Source: Sacculina carcini
Lineage: Eukaryota; Arthropoda; Thecostraca; Sacculinidae
NCBI GenBank assembly: GCA_916048095.2
Contig: OU696582.1
Location: forward strand, 3,991,001 to 4,055,000
DNA: 64,000 nt
Direction: 5' to 3'
Shown: in pieces, positions 9,450 to 24,400 of the stretch
How the letters are laid out: every line of letters starts with the position of its first letter
How positions within the stretch are numbered: the stretch's first letter is position 1
The notes under the pieces: generated by a model
What the model saw: the letters and a program-made list of their open reading frames with translations, nothing else
The model's database searches: none
What the model was told of the DNA's origin: nothing
Translations under genes and position numbers: made by a program

Positions 9450-11325
9450 TGTACGCAATAAAACCACACCATCCATGCTTGGAGATAATATGATGCATTC
9501 TTAATTGTGATTGGGCTTCAGTGAAATTTAATCGGTGTATATTCCTGTGTAATCGCAAGTGCGCATAATAGCTGTCAAATTGGCAATATGTCCTTTTGAC
9601 TTTACACCGCCGTAACTTCCTTCAGATACCCTTTGGAAAATTACAAATTATACCGTATTGTAGAAGAAAAGGTTTCTAGAACGATGGTATGATTTATTTT
9701 TATGTGTAACAAATAGTTACTGAGAAATAGTAGAAAAATGAATTAATTTTAGTCGCCCGGTGTTCAAGTGTAATTTTGGATGTATTTGAGAATTTTGCCA
9801 ATTTTACACGTTTTTTGTATCATTTGTGGGTATAAATTATAGCTTATCTTGTAGAACACAAAATTCTCTACACAGTAGTATATTCCTGTGTAATCGCAAG
9901 TGCGTAAATTGTGATTGGACTTCAGTGAAATTTAATCAGTGTATATTCATGTGTAATCGCAAGTACGCATAATAGCTGTCAAATTGGCAACATGACATTT
10001 TGAATTTACACCGGCGTAACTTTCTTCAGATACACTTTGGAAAATTAATAATTATACCGTACTGTAGGAAACAAAATTTCTAGCACGATGGTATAATTAA
10101 TTTTAATGTATGACAAATAGTTCCTGAGAAATGGGTATAAAAATGAATAAATTGTAGTCACCCGGTGTTCAAGTGTCATTTTGGATGTATTTGAGAATTT
10201 TGCCAATTTTACACGTTTTTTGTATCATTTGTGGGTATAAATTACACCTTTTCTTGTAGAACACAAAATTCTCTACACAGTAGTATATTCCTGTGTAATC
10301 GCAAGTGCGAAAAATAGCTGTCAAATTGGCAATATGTCCTTTTGACTTTACACCGCCGTAACTTCATTCAGATACACTTTGGAAAATTAAAAATTATACC
10401 GCATTTTAAAAAATACAATTTCCAGCACGATGATATAATTTATTTTAATGTGTGACAAATAGTTCCTGAGAAATAGGTAGAAAAATGAATTAATTTAGGC
10501 GCCCGGTGATCAAGTGTAATTTTGGATGTATTTGACAATTTTGCCAATTTTACACATTTTTTGTATCATTTGTGGGTATAAATTATAACTTTTCTTGTAG
10601 AACACAAAATTATCTACACAATAGTATAATTTTTATAGCTGTACCATTGCTGGTTTATGAGGAATAGATAGGGGAATATTTACCAAAACATTCACGGTTT
10701 CCAGTGCTAATTTTGCATTTTTGACTTTGTCATTTTGACTTCACACCGCCGTAACTTTTTTTTAATACACTTTGGAAAATTAAAAATTATACCGTGTTGT
10801 AGCAAACAAAATTCCCAGCATGATGGTATTATTTATTTAGTTGTGTGATAATTAGTTTTTGATACATAGAGAAAAAAGTATAGAAAACTCGGACGCGTGG
10901 AGTATAAATATAATTTTGAATATAGATTGAAATTTTGTCATGTTTACATCTTTTATGTTCTATTTTTGGATATGAATTATAACCTATCTTGTAGAACAGA
11001 AAATTCTCTACACAGTGGTATAATCTGTTTGGCTGTACCATTTCTGGTTTATGAGGAGTAGATGGCAGAGCATTGACCACAATTTTCGCATTTTTCAGGG
11101 TTCATTTTGTATTTTCACCGCTATAACTTTTTTTTATTTCATTTTTGAAATTTAAAATTTAATCTAAAGTGTAGACAAGAAAATTTCCAACGTGATGGTA
11201 TAAATTGTTAGCGGGTAGGCTGAGTGGTGGCCGAATAATAGCTGATAGAAAATGGACCAAGGAGGGTCGAACACACACACACACACACAGACACACACAC
11301 ACACACACAGAGGATCTCTTTTATA
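9450..11325 (+). repeat. Tandem array of ~340-405 bp monomers, unit 2
   Basis: Monomer starts (TATTCCTGTGTAATCG) at about 9540, 9885 and 10287, followed by two diverged monomers, then a CACACA/CAGA microsatellite (11270-11310) and GAGGATCTCTTTTATACA. Monomers differ from unit 1 by scattered substitutions. Confidence 0.82.
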
Positions 11326-11329
11326 CATG

Positions 11330-12415
11330 AGTGTCTTACTCAATAGAAAAGTCCAAATGTGAATCTTTATATTTTAATTTTGACAAAATATTTCCTCTTC
11401 ACCCGCCTCATATTTAAACCTGCCCGTCGTGAGGAATAATTCAGAACACAAACACGTAACAAACAATGAAAATTCTAGCATGTAAACCCGCCCATCGTGC
11501 GAAACAAGTAATGCTATTGAATTTGTACTCAATTCATAAAAGAAAAGGAATATGAATTAAAAATGAATAGAGTATACCCATATATAGTTTATATTTCTAT
11601 ATCTGTATATTTATTTTAACCAAATAGTTTGACAAACCATCTCATATTTAAATTTATTTAAACCTGCCCGTCGTGCTTAATAATTCAGAACTCAAACACG
11701 AAACAATGAAAAATGACTAAGCTTTTTTATCATAATGTTTCCAAAATATATTTATACCTTAACATCACCATCTACAATTGACACCCGCCCATTGTGCCGA
11801 ACAATTAATAAAGTAAAATAAATATTGAATTCATAAAGGGAAACGAATACGAATATAAAAACATAAATAAATAAAAAGTATTAACCAATAGAAAAGTCTA
11901 AATATGAATGTGTTATTTTACATGTGGCAACATATTTTCTATCCATCATCCTCGTATTCCCTCCAGCCACCCGCCCGTCGTGCGCAACGATTAATAAAAT
12001 ATAATAAATATAAAGGCAAAAAGCTTAACCAATAGAAAAATATAAGTTTTTAAATTCCTATTTTAATTGTTTCCCTTCAACACACCTCAAATTCAAACCC
12101 GTCCTTCGTATGTAGCACTATCAAAACAATGAAACTTTCTGTCATCTCTATAATTCCAGGTGAATGCTTCCGCTAAAACAGCATATGCATATAGTTGGCA
12201 TTGCATGATATTGCAACCCATATCCTTGTGCAACTTTAGCTTATGCAACTTGAAATTAAACCAATTAAATTACACAGTAAATTTCAGTAGTTTTCTTTGT
12301 TCCCTGTAGCATTTTACCCGCCCGTCGTGCGTAACCATTCGTGTGTAAATATTGAGGACAATAAAGCCTTTCTATTCAGTATAGTGTAGCATTATTTAAA
12401 CTGTACCCAATAAAA
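11330..12415 (+). repeat. GCCCG-motif blocks, unit 2 left set
   Basis: Motif copies at about 11420, 11487, 11662, 11785, 11970, 12105 (degenerate, CCCGTCCTTCGTATG) and 12318, separated by AT-rich spacers of varying length. More diverged than the corresponding blocks of the other units. Confidence 0.7.
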
Positions 12416-12419
12416 CCAC

Positions 12420-12645
12420 ACCATCCATGCCTGGAGCTAATATGATGCATTCTTAATTGTGATTGGGCTTCAGTGAAATTTAATCGGTGTATATTCCTGT
12501 GTAATCGCAAGTGCGCATAATAGCTGTCAAATTGGTAATATGTGCTTTTGACTTTACACCGCCGTAACTTTCTTCAGATACACTTTGGAAAATTACAAAT
12601 TATACCGTATTGTAGAAAACAAGATTTCTAGCACGATGGTATATC
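12420..12645 (+). repeat. Truncated monomer array joined to a GCCCG-motif block
   Basis: One partial monomer runs to CTAGCACGATGGTAT and then switches at about 12645 to ATCATAGCATTAAAACCCGC, skipping the rest of the array. This looks like a deletion or unequal-exchange junction. Confidence 0.65.
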
Positions 12646-14093
12646 ATAGCATTAAAACCCGCCCGTTGTGCGGAGCAATTCATAAAAATATTGCAAATTA
12701 TAAATAAATAAGGCAAACTCATAAAAACCTTAATAAATTAAAAAGTCTAAATTTCATTATTTTTAATTTTATTTTGACAAAATATTTTCACTCAGCCCGC
12801 CTCATATTTAAACCGGGCCGACGTGCGGAATAATTCAGAACTCGAACACCATCCGTTCGGGTTCTTTAAGTCAAATCCATTAGTTTTGTATATGAATTCA
12901 TTCTACACGGTGAAATTGAACGTTTTATTGCTGCCCGCGGGACATTTTTATTTCATAAAAATGAGCCATCGCTTCGTTTGCGCTTGAAGCCCCTGATCAT
13001 TGAACCAGCGAACCGTGAACCAGCGCAATTATATCACCTCATATTCAAGCATAAATACACAGACAGACAGATAATTTCTTCTTTATGTATATATATAGCA
13101 TTAAAACCCGCCCGTTATGCGGAGCAATTCGTAACATGAAATTCATATTCAATTAATAAAAAATATGGAAAAATAATAATGAAATAGGGTACACTCATAA
13201 AAATATTCATCTATTGAAAATTAAGTTTAATTATTAAATAAATTAAAACTTATTATAAATATATTAAATATATTATAAATTTCGTTTATTATAAGTTTAA
13301 TTATTTTTATTTCGGCAAAATATTTCCCCTCAGTCCGCCTGAGTCATTTTTAAACCCGCCCGTCGTGCTGAATAATTCAGAACTCGAACACGATCCGTTC
13401 TGGATCTTGAAGTCAAATCCATTGGTTTTGTGTATGGATTAATTCTACAGGGTAAATTAAACGTTCTATTGTCTATAGTTGCTGCCCGCGGAACATTTTT
13501 ATTTAAAAAAAATTACCTTTTATTAAATGAACCATTCGAAAAAATGAACTAAAAAACAGTTTTTTTAAACCCGCCCGTCGTGCGGAACGATTCATACAAT
13601 AAAATTCATATTTGAAGTCAAATCCATTGGTTTTGTGTATGGATTAATTCTACAGGGGAAATTGAATGTTCTATTGTCTATAGTTGCTGCCCGCGGAACA
13701 TTTTTATTTAAAAACAATTACCTTTTTTTAAATGAACCATTTGAAAAAATGAACTAAAAACACTTTTTTTAAACCCGCCCGTCGTGCGGAACAATGCATA
13801 CAATAAAACTCATATCAAATCCATAAAATATAATGAATACGAATTGAAAACCAAAAAATGTAACCTATAAATATCTTAACCAATAGAAAAGTCTAAATGT
13901 GAATGTTTTTGTTATTATTTTGACAAATATTATCCCTCAACCCGCCTGATATATAAATCTGCCCGTCGTGTGGTATAATTCAGAACACAAACACGAAACA
14001 AACAATGAAAGATGATGAAATCTTTTCATCAGTATGTTTCCAAACTATATTTATTACTTAACATCATTCCCCAATATCATTTGCTTAAGTACT
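12646..14093 (+). repeat. GCCCG-motif blocks, unit 2 right set
   Basis: Motif copies at about 12657, 12815, 13108, 13358, 13568, 13772 and 13960. The segment around 13358-13560 is repeated at 13615-13770, including the phrase TTGCTGCCCGCGGAACATTT. Confidence 0.75.
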
Positions 14094-15409
14094 ATTTTAC
14101 TTCTACCGCTATAATATTTATTGCTAAAATTTATATATTTTCGGCTATCATTAAAACCCAATATAACCTGAGTCAAACCTACCCAACCCAACCATTCAAT
14201 ATTGACCGCTCTCAGCCTAGTCTGAGGTGATTTAACTTATTAGTTTGTGATCACAAAATATACTGATGCGATCATAATTTGTAATCAGAAGACTGAGATT
14301 ATCTACCCCAGGGGTCCCAAACACGCGGCCCACCAATACTTATCTCTCAACCCGCCAATATAGTATCGGAACCAAACTGTAAGGCAGCTATATTCACATT
14401 TGTTGCATAATGCGATATAATTATACACCATTATCATATTATCTCATAATTCCCAGTTAATGCTTCCACTAATGCATCATACTCATACAGTTCTTATTTT
14501 TTGGATTACACCGATATTAAAGCCCTTGATATTACAGCCGATATTATATTATGCAATCTATATTCTGCTACGTATTATTCCTAATACATATATCATCAGA
14601 TCGCAAAATAAATTTAAAGGTTCACATCATTCTCCAAAATCATTGGCTTAAGAGCTATTCTACTTTTATCGCTAGAATATTTACTGCTAGCAAAATATCA
14701 TATACCTCGCTATCATTTAAACCCACTCTTTATAGATACATTTAAGCCGCCCGTCGTGCGGAACAGTTCATAAAATATAATTAATATTCTATTCATAAAA
14801 AATTAGTGAAAATTGAAAAAGAAAAACAAACCCATAGGAATGTTGTAGCCAATATAAAAGTCTAAATGTGAAATTTATGTTTCAATTTAGAAAACATGTT
14901 TTTCCACAATCCGCCTCATATTTAAAGCTGCCCGTCGTGCGGAATAATTCAGAACTTGAACACGAAACAAACACAAAGAAAATTGATGAAAAACGACCAA
15001 CAGAAAAATTCGAATATGTAAATTCTTGTTTTAATTATTGACGACGTTTTTCCCTCAACACTGCTCAAATTCACACCCGTCCTTCGTGTGTAGTAATTCA
15101 GAAGTGTAACACTATCAAAACAATGAAACTTTCTGTCATCTCTATAATTCCAGATTTATGCGTCTGCTGAAACAGCATATTCATATGGTTGACATTGCAT
15201 GATATTACAACCCTTATCCTTATGCAACTTAAGCTTATGCAACTTGAAATTAAACCAATTAAATTATACAGTAAAATTCAGCAGTTAACTTTGTTCCCAG
15301 TAGTATGTTACCCGCCCGTCGGGCGGAACAATTCATGTGTAAATATTGAGGACAATAAAACCTTTCTACTCAGTATAGTATAGCATTAATTAAACTGTAC
15401 CCAATAAAA

Positions 15410-18400
15410 CCACACCATCCATGCCTGGAGCTAATATGATGCATTCTTAATTGTGATTGGGCTTCAGTGAAATTTAATCGGTGTATATTCCTGTGTAATC
15501 GCAAGTGCGCATAATAGCTGTCAAATTGATAATATGTGCTTTTGACTTTACACCGCCGTAACTTCCTTCAGATACACTTTGGAAAATTACAAATTATACG
15601 TATTGTAGAAAACAAGATTTCTAGCACGATGGTATAATTTATTTTTATGTGTTACAAATAGTTACTGAGAAATAGTAGAAAAAGGAATTAATTTCAGTCG
15701 CCCTGTGTTCAAGTGCAATTCTGGATGTATTTGAAAATTTTGCCAGTTTTACACGTTTTTTGTATCATTTGTGGGTATAAATTATAGCTTATCTTGTAGA
15801 ACACAAAATTATCTACACAGTAGTATATTCCTGTGTAATCGCAAGTGCGCATAATAGCTGTCAAATTGGCAATATGTCCTTTTGACTTTACACCACCGAA
15901 ACTTCCTTCAGATACACTTTGGAAAATTACAAATTATACCGTATTGTAGAAAACAAGATTTCTAGCACGATGGTATAATTTATTTTTATGTGTAACAAAT
16001 ATTTACTGAGAAATAGTAGAAAAATGAATAAATTTTAGTCGCCCGGTGTTCAAGTGTAATTTTGGATGTAATTGAGAATTTTGCCAATTTTACACGTTTT
16101 TTGTATCATTTGTGGGTATAAATTATAACTTATATTGTAGAACACAAAATTCTCTACACAGTAGTATATTCCTGTGTAATCGAAAGTGCGTAAATTGTGA
16201 TTGGACCTCAGTGAAATTAAATCAGTGTATATTCATGTGTAATCGCAAGTGCGCATAATAGCTGTCAAATTGGCAACATGACATTTTGACTTTACACCGC
16301 CGTAACATCCTTTAGATACCTTTTGGAAAATTAAAAAGTATACCGTATTGTAGAAAACAAAATTTCTAGCACGATGGTATAATTCATTTTAATGTGTGAC
16401 AATTAGTTTTTGAGAAATAGGTAGAAAAATGAATTAATTTTAGTCATCCGGTGTTCAAGTGTAATTTTGGATGTATTTGCGAATTTTGCCAATTTTACAC
16501 GTTTTTTGTACCATTTGTGGGTATAAATTATAACTTATCTTGTAGAACACAAAATTATCTACACAGTAGTATATTCCTGTGTAATCGCAAGTGCGCATAA
16601 TAGCTGTCAAATTGGTAATATGTGCTTTTGACTTTACACCGCCGTAACTTCCTTCAGATACACTTTGGAAAATTACAAATTATACCGTATTGTAGAAAAC
16701 AAGATTTCTAGCACGATGGTATAATTTATTTTTATGTGTAACAAATAGTCACTGAGAAATAGTAGAAAAATGAATTAACTTTAGTCGCCCGGTGCTCAAG
16801 TGCAATTTTGGATGTAATTGAGAATTTTGCCAATTTTACACGTTTTTTGTATCATTTGTGGGTATAGATTATAGCTTATCTTGTAGAACACAAAATTATC
16901 TACACAGTAGTATATTCCTGTGTAATCGCAAGTGCGTAAATTGTGACTGGACTTCAGTGAAATTAAATCAGTGTATATTCATGTGTGCATATTAGCTGTC
17001 AAATTGGCAATATGTCCTTTTGAATTTACACCGCCGTAACTTCCTTCAGATACACTTTGGAAAATTACAAATTATACCGTATTGTAGAAAACAAGATTTC
17101 TAGCACGATGGTATAATTTATTTTTATGTGTAACAAATAGTCACTGAGAAATAGTAGAAAAATGAATTAACTTTAGTCGCCCGGTGCTCAAGTGCAATTT
17201 TGGATGTAATTGAGAATTTTGCCAATTTTACACGTTTTTTGTATAATTTGTGGGTATAAATTATAGCTTATCTTGTAGAACACAAAATTATCTACACAGT
17301 AGTATATTCCTGTGTAATCGCAAGTGCGTAAATTGTGACTGGACTTCAGTGAAATTAAATCAGTGTATATTCATGTGTGCATATTAGCTGTCAAATTGGC
17401 AATATGTCCTTTTGAATTTACACCGCCGTAACTTCCTTCAGATACACTTTGGAAAATTACAAATTATACCGTATTGTAGAAAACAAGATTTCTAGCACGA
17501 TGGTATAAATTATTTTTATGTGTAACAAATAGTCACTGAGAAATAGTAGAAAAATGAATTAACTTTAGTCGCCCGGTGCTCAAGTGCTATTTTGGATGTA
17601 ATTGAGAATTTTGCCAATTTTACACGTTTTTTGTATCATTTGTGGGTATAAATTATAGCTTATCTTGTAGAACACAAAATTATCTACACAGTAGTATATT
17701 CCTGTGTAATCGCAAGTGCGTAAATTGTGACTGGACTTCAGTGAAATTAAATCAGTGTATATTCATGTGTGCATATTAGCTGTCAAATTGGCAATATGTC
17801 CTTTTGAATTTACACCGCCGTAACTTCCTTCAGATACACTTTGGAAAATTACAAATTATACCGTATTGTAGAAAACAAGATTTCTAGCACGATGGTATAA
17901 TTGATTTTTATGTGTAACAAATAGTTACTGAGAAATAATAGAAAAATTAATAAATTTCAGTCGCCCGGTGTTCAAGTACAATTTTGTATGTATTAAGAAT
18001 TTTGCCAATTTTACACGTTTTTTGTATCATTTGTGGGTATAAATTATAACTTTTCTTGTAGAACACAAAAGTATCTACACAATAGTATATTCCTGTGTAA
18101 TCGCAAGTGCGTATAATAGCTGTCAAATTGGTAATATGTGCTTTTGACTTTACACCGCCGTAACTTCCTTCAGATACACTTTGGAAAATTACAAATTATA
18201 CGGTATTGTAGAAAACAAGATTTCTAGCACGATGGTATAATTTATTTTTATATATAACAAATATTTACTGAGAAATAGTAGAAAAATGAATAAATTTTAG
18301 TCGCCCGGTGTTCAAGTGTAATTTTGGATGTAATTGAGAATTTTGCCAATTTTACACGTTTTTTGTATCATTTGTGGGTATAAATTATAACTTTTCTTGT

Positions 18401-19445
18401 AGAACACAAAAGTATCTACACAATAGTATATTCCTGTGTAATCGCAAGTGCGTATAATAGCTGTCAAATTGGTAATATGTGCTTTTGACTTTACACCGCC
18501 GTAACTTCCTTCAGATACACTTTGGAAAATTACAAATTATACGGTATTGTAGAAAACAAAATTTCTAGCACGATGGTATAATTCATTTTAATGTGTAACA
18601 ATTAGTTTTTGAGAAATAGTAGAAAAATGAATTAATTTTAGTAGCCCGGTGTTCAAGTGTAATTTTGGATGTATTTGATAATTTTGCCAATTTTACACGT
18701 TTTTTGTATCATTTGTGGGTATAAATTAAAATATTTCTTGTAGAACACAAAATTTTCTACACAATAGTATACTTTTTATAGCTGTAACTCTGCTGGTTTA
18801 TGAGGAATAGATAGGGGAATATTGACCAAAATATTCGCGTTTTTAGTGCTAATTTTGCCTTTTTGACTTTGTCATTTTGACTTTACACCGCCGTAACTTT
18901 TTTTTAATACACTCTGGAAAATTAAAAAGTATACCGTGCTGTAGAAAGTAAAATTCCCAGCTTGATGGTAATATTTATTTAGATGTGTCATAGTTAGTTT
19001 CTGAGAAATAGAGAAAAGAGTATAGAAAATCGGACGCGTGGAGTTTAAATAATATTTTGAATGTAGACTGAAATTTGGTCATTTTTACATATTTTATATT
19101 TAATTTTTGGATATGAATTATAGCCTACCAAGTATAAAGTAATATTTTCTACACAGTGGTATAATTTGTTTGGCTGTACTATTTCTGGTTTATGAGGAGT
19201 AGATGGCGGAACAATGACCAAAATTTTCGCATTTTTCAGGGTTCATTTTGTATTTTCACCGCAATACTTTTTTTTTATTTTATTTTTAAAATTTGAAATT
19301 TTTCCTATTGTGTAGACAAGCAAATTTCCAACGTGATGGTATAAATTGTTAGCTTGTAGGCCGAGTGGTTACCGAGTAGCAGCTTGCAGAAAATGGACCA
19401 ATGAGGGTGGGACAGACAAACACACACACACAGACAGAGGATCTA
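15410..19445 (+). repeat. Expanded monomer array, unit 3, with a locally homogenised run
   Basis: Monomer starts at about 15486, 15826, 16166, 16570, 16915, 17307, 17699, 18089 and 18429. The 16915-18090 stretch consists of three ~392 bp copies that are almost identical to one another, including a shared truncated TATTCATGTGTGCATATTAG segment. The array then decays into diverged monomers (18780-19380) and ends in CACACA/CAGA plus GAGGATCTATTTTATATATA. Confidence 0.85.
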
Positions 19446-20846
19446 TTTTATATATATAGATACTAGCATTAAAACCCGCCCGTTGTGCGGAACAATTCAT
19501 AAAAATATTGCAAATTAAAAATAAATAAGGCAAACTCATGAAAACCTTAATCAATTAAAAAGTCTAAATTTCATTATTTTTAATTTTATTTTGACAAAAT
19601 ATTTTCACTCAACCCGCCTCATATTTAAACCCGCCCGACGTGAGGAATAATTCAGAACTCGAACACCATCCGTTCTGGTTCTTGAAGTCAAATCCATTAG
19701 TTTTGTATATGAATTCATTCTATACGGTGAAATTGAACGTTTTATTGCTGCCCGCGGGACATTTTTATTTCATAAAAATGAGCCATCGCTTCGTTTGCGT
19801 TTCAAGCCCCTGATCATTGAACCAGCGAACCATGAACCAGCGCAATTATGTCACCTCATATTCAAGCATACATACACAGACAGACAGATAATTTCTTCTT
19901 TATGTATATATATAGCATTAAAACCCGCCCGTTGTGCGGAGCAATTCATAACATGAAATTCATATTCAATTCATAAAAAAATATGGAAAAATAAAAATGA
20001 AATAGGGTACACTCATAAAAATATTAATCAATTGAAAATTATAAGTTTAATTATTTTTATTTCGACAAAATATTTCCCCTCAGTCCGCCTGAGTTATTTT
20101 TTAACCCGCCCGTCGTGCTGAATAATTCAGAACTCGAACACGATCCATTCTTCATCTTGAAGTCAAATCCATTGGTTTTGTGTATGGATTAATTCTACAG
20201 GGTAAATTGAACGTTCTATTGTCTATAGTTGCTGCCCGCGGAGCATTTTTATTTTTTTTAAATACCTTTTATTAAATGAACCATTTGAAAAAAATGAACT
20301 AAAAAATGGAAATAGTTTTTTTAAACCCGCCCGTCGTGCGGAACAATTCATACAATAAAATTCATATTTGAAGTCAAATCCATTGGTTTTGTGTATGGAT
20401 TAATTCTACAGGGAAAATTGAACATTCTATTGTCTATAGTTGCTGCCCGCGGAACATTTTTATTTTTAAAAAAAATTACCTTTTTTTTAATGAACCATTT
20501 GAAAAAATGATCTAAAAACACTTTTTTAAACCCACCCGTCGTGCGGAACAATTCATACAATAAAATTCATATCAAATCCATAAAATATAATGAATTCAAA
20601 TTGAAAACCAAAAAATGTAACCTATACATATCTTAACCAATAGAAAAGTCTAAATGTGAATATTTTTGTTCTTATCTTGACAAATATTATCCCTCAACCT
20701 GCCTGATATAGAAATCTGCCCGTCGTGTGGTATAATTCAGAACACAAACACGAAACAAACAATGAAAGATGATGAAATCTTTTCATCAGAATGTTTCCAA
20801 ACTATATTTATTACTTAACATCATTCCCCAATATCATTTGCTTAAG
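19446..20846 (+). repeat. GCCCG-motif blocks, unit 3
   Basis: Motif copies at about 19480, 19640, 19927, 20106, 20330, 20533 and 20718, with the same alternation of two motif contexts as in unit 1. Confidence 0.75.
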
Positions 20847-21495
20847 TACTATTTCACTTTTACCGCTATAATATTTATTGCTAAAATTTATATATTTTCC
20901 GCTATCATTAAAACCCAATATAACCTGAGTCAAACCTACCCAACCCAACCCAACATCCAATCTTGACCGCTCTCAGCCTAGTCTGAGGTGATTTAACTTA
21001 TTAGTTTGTGATCACAAAATATACTGATGCGATCATAATTTGTAATCAGAAGACTGAGATTATCTACCCCAGGGGTCCCAAACACGCGTCCCACCAATAC
21101 TTTTCTCTTAACCCGCCAATATAGTATCGGGACCAAACTGTAAGGCAGCTAAATTCACATTTGTTGCATAATGCGATATAATTATACACCATTATCATAT
21201 TATCTCATAATTCCCGGCTAATGCTTCCACTAATGCATCATATTCATACAGTTGTTATTTTTTGGATTACACCGATATTAAAGCCCTTGATATTACAGCC
21301 GATATTATATTATGCAATCTATATTCTGCTACGTATTATTCCTAATACATATATAATATCATCAGATCGCAAAATATATTTAAAGGTTCACATCATTCTC
21401 CAAAATCATTTGCTTAAGAGCTATTCTACATTTAGCGCTAGAATATTTACTGCTAGCAAAATATCATATACCTCGCTATCATTTAAACCCACTCT

Positions 21496-24400
21496 TTATA
21501 GATACATTTAAGCCCGCCCGTCGTGCGGAACAGTTAATAAAATATAATTAATATTCAATTCACAAAAAAAATTAGTGAAAATTGAAAAAGAAAAACAAAC
21601 CCATAGGAATGTTTAGCCAATATAAAAGTCTAAATGTGAAATTTATGTTTCAATTTAGAAAACATGTTTTTCCACAACCCGCCTCATATTTAAAGCTGCC
21701 CGTCGTGCGGAATAATTCAGAACTCAAACACGACACAAACACAAAGAAAATTGATGAAAAACGACCAACAGAAAAAGTGAAATTTGTAAATTCTTGTTTT
21801 AATTATTGACGATGTTTTTCCCTCAACACTGCTCAAATTCACACCCGTCCTTCGTGTGTAGTAATTCAGACGTGTAACACTATCAAAACAATGAAACATC
21901 TCTATAATTCCAGATTAATGCTTCCTCTAAAACAGCATATGCATATACTTGGCATTGCATGATATTACAACCCGTATCCTTATGCAACTCAAGCGTATGC
22001 AGCTTGAAATTAAACCAATTAAATTACACAGTAAAATTCAGTAGCTTACTTTGTTCCAAGTAGCATTTTACCCGCCCGTCGTGCGGAACATTTGATGTGT
22101 AAATATTGAGGACAATAAAGACTTTCTATTCAGTATAGTTAATTAATTAAACTGTACGCAAAAAAACCACACCATCCATGCTTGGAGATAATATGATGCA
22201 TTCTTAACTGTGATTGGGCTTCAGTGAAATTTAATCGGTGTATATTCCTGTGTAATCGCAAGTGCGCATAATAGCTGTCAAATTGGCAATATGTCCTTTT
22301 GACTTTACACCGCCGTAACTTCCTACAGATACCCTTTGGAAAATTACAAATTATACCGTATTGTAGAAAACAAGATTTCTAGCACGATGGTATAATTTAT
22401 TTTCATGTATAACAAATAGTTATTGAGAAATAGTAGAAAAATGAATTAATTTTAGTCGCCCGGTGTTCAAGTGTAATTTTGGATGTATTTGAGAATTTTG
22501 CCAATTTTACACGTTTTTGTACCATTTGTGGGTATAAATTATAGCTTATATTGTAGAACACAAAATTCTATACACAATAGTATATTCCTGTGTAATCGCA
22601 AGTGCGTAAATTGTGATTGGACTTCAGTGAAATTAAATCAGTGTATATTCATGTGTAATCGCAAGTGCGCATAATAGCTGTCAAATTGGCAACATGACAT
22701 TTTGACTTTACATCGCCGTAACTTCCTTTAGATACACTTTGGAAAATTAAAAATTATACCGTATTGTAGAAAACAAAATTTCTAGCACGATGGTATAATT
22801 TATTTTCACGTTTAACAAATAGTTACTGATAAATAGTAGAAAAATGAATAAATTTTAGTCGCCCGGTGTTCAAGTGTAATTTTGGATGTATTTGACAATT
22901 TTGACAATTTTACACGTTTTTTGTATCTTTTGTGGGTATAAATTATAGCTTATCTTGTAGAACACAAAATTATCCACACAGTAGTATATTCCTGTGTAAT
23001 CGCAAGTGCGCATAATAGCTGTCAAATTGGCAATATGTCCTTTTGAATTTACACCGCCGTAACTGCCTTCAGATACACTTTGGAAAATAAAAAATTATAC
23101 CGTATTGTAGACAATAAGATTTCCAGCACAATGGTATAATTTATTTTTATGTGTAACAAATAGTCACTGAGAAATAGTAGAAAAATTAATTAATTTTAGT
23201 CGCCCGGTGTTCAAGTGTAATTTTGGATGTATTTGAGAATTTTGCCAATTTTACGTTTTTGGTAACATTTGTGGGTATAAATTAGAATATTTCTTGTAGA
23301 ACACAAAATTCTCTACACAATAGTATAATTCTATAGCTGTAACTCTGCTGGTTTATGAGGAATAGATAGGGGAATATTGACCAAAATATTCGCGTTATTA
23401 GTGCTAATTTTGCCTTTTTGACTTTGTCATTTTGACTTCACACCGCCATAACATTTTTCTAATACACTTTGGAAAATTAAAAATTATACCGTGCTGTAGA
23501 AAACAAAATTCCCAGCATGATGGTAATATTTATGTAGATGTGTCATAGTTAGTTGCTGAGAAATAGAGAAAAAAGTATAGAAAATCGGACGCGTCGAGCT
23601 TAAATATAATTATGAATGTAGACTGAAATTTTGTCATTTTTACATATTTTATATTTAATTTTTGGATATGAATTATAGCCTACCGAGTAGAACAGAATAT
23701 TTTCTACACAGTGGTATAATTTGTTTGGCTGTACCATTTCTGGTTTATGAGGAGTAGATGTAGGAATATTGACCAAAATTTTCGCATTTTTCAGGGTTCA
23801 TTTTGTCTTTTCACCGCGATAACTTTTTTTGGTTTCATTTTTAAAATTTGAAATTTATCCTATCGTGTAGACAAGAAAATTTCCAGCGTAATGGTATAAA
23901 TTTTTGGCGGGTGCATTAAGTGGTTACCGAGTAGCAGCTTGCTGAAAATGTGACCAAGGAGGGTGGGACAGATAAACACACAGACAGACAGACAGACAGA
24001 CAGAGGATCTCTTTTATATATATAGATATACTAGCATTAAAACCCGCCCGTTGTGCGGAAGAATTCATAAAAATATTGCAAATTAAAAATAAATAAGGCA
24101 AACTCATAAAAACTTTAATCAATTAAAAAGTCTAAATTTCATTATTTTTAATTTACATTTTGACAAAATATTTTCACTCAGCCCGCCTCATATTTAAACC
24201 CGGCCGACGTGCGGAATAATTCAGAACTCGAACACCATCCGTTCTGGTTCTTGAAGTCAAATCCATTAGTTTTGTATATGAATTCATTCTACACGGTGAA
24301 ATTGAACGTTTTATTGCTGCCCGCGGGACATTTTTATTTCATAAAAATGAGCCATCGCTTCGTTTGCGTTTGAAGCCCCTGATCATTGAACCAGCGAACC

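Larger units (their letters stand above)
9002..14729 (+). repeat. Composite tandem unit 2 (5,728 bp)
   Basis: Same order as unit 1, but with a second, broken monomer array (about 12420-12645) followed by another round of GCCCG-motif blocks (12650-14090). This indicates an internal partial duplication. The unit ends with the closing block at 14094-14729. No gene. Confidence 0.85.
14730..21495 (+). repeat. Composite tandem unit 3 (6,766 bp)
   Basis: Longest unit; the extra length comes from an expanded monomer array (about 15410-19445). The closing block at 20847-21495 is intact and carries the uninterrupted GTACT empty site. No gene. Confidence 0.85.
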
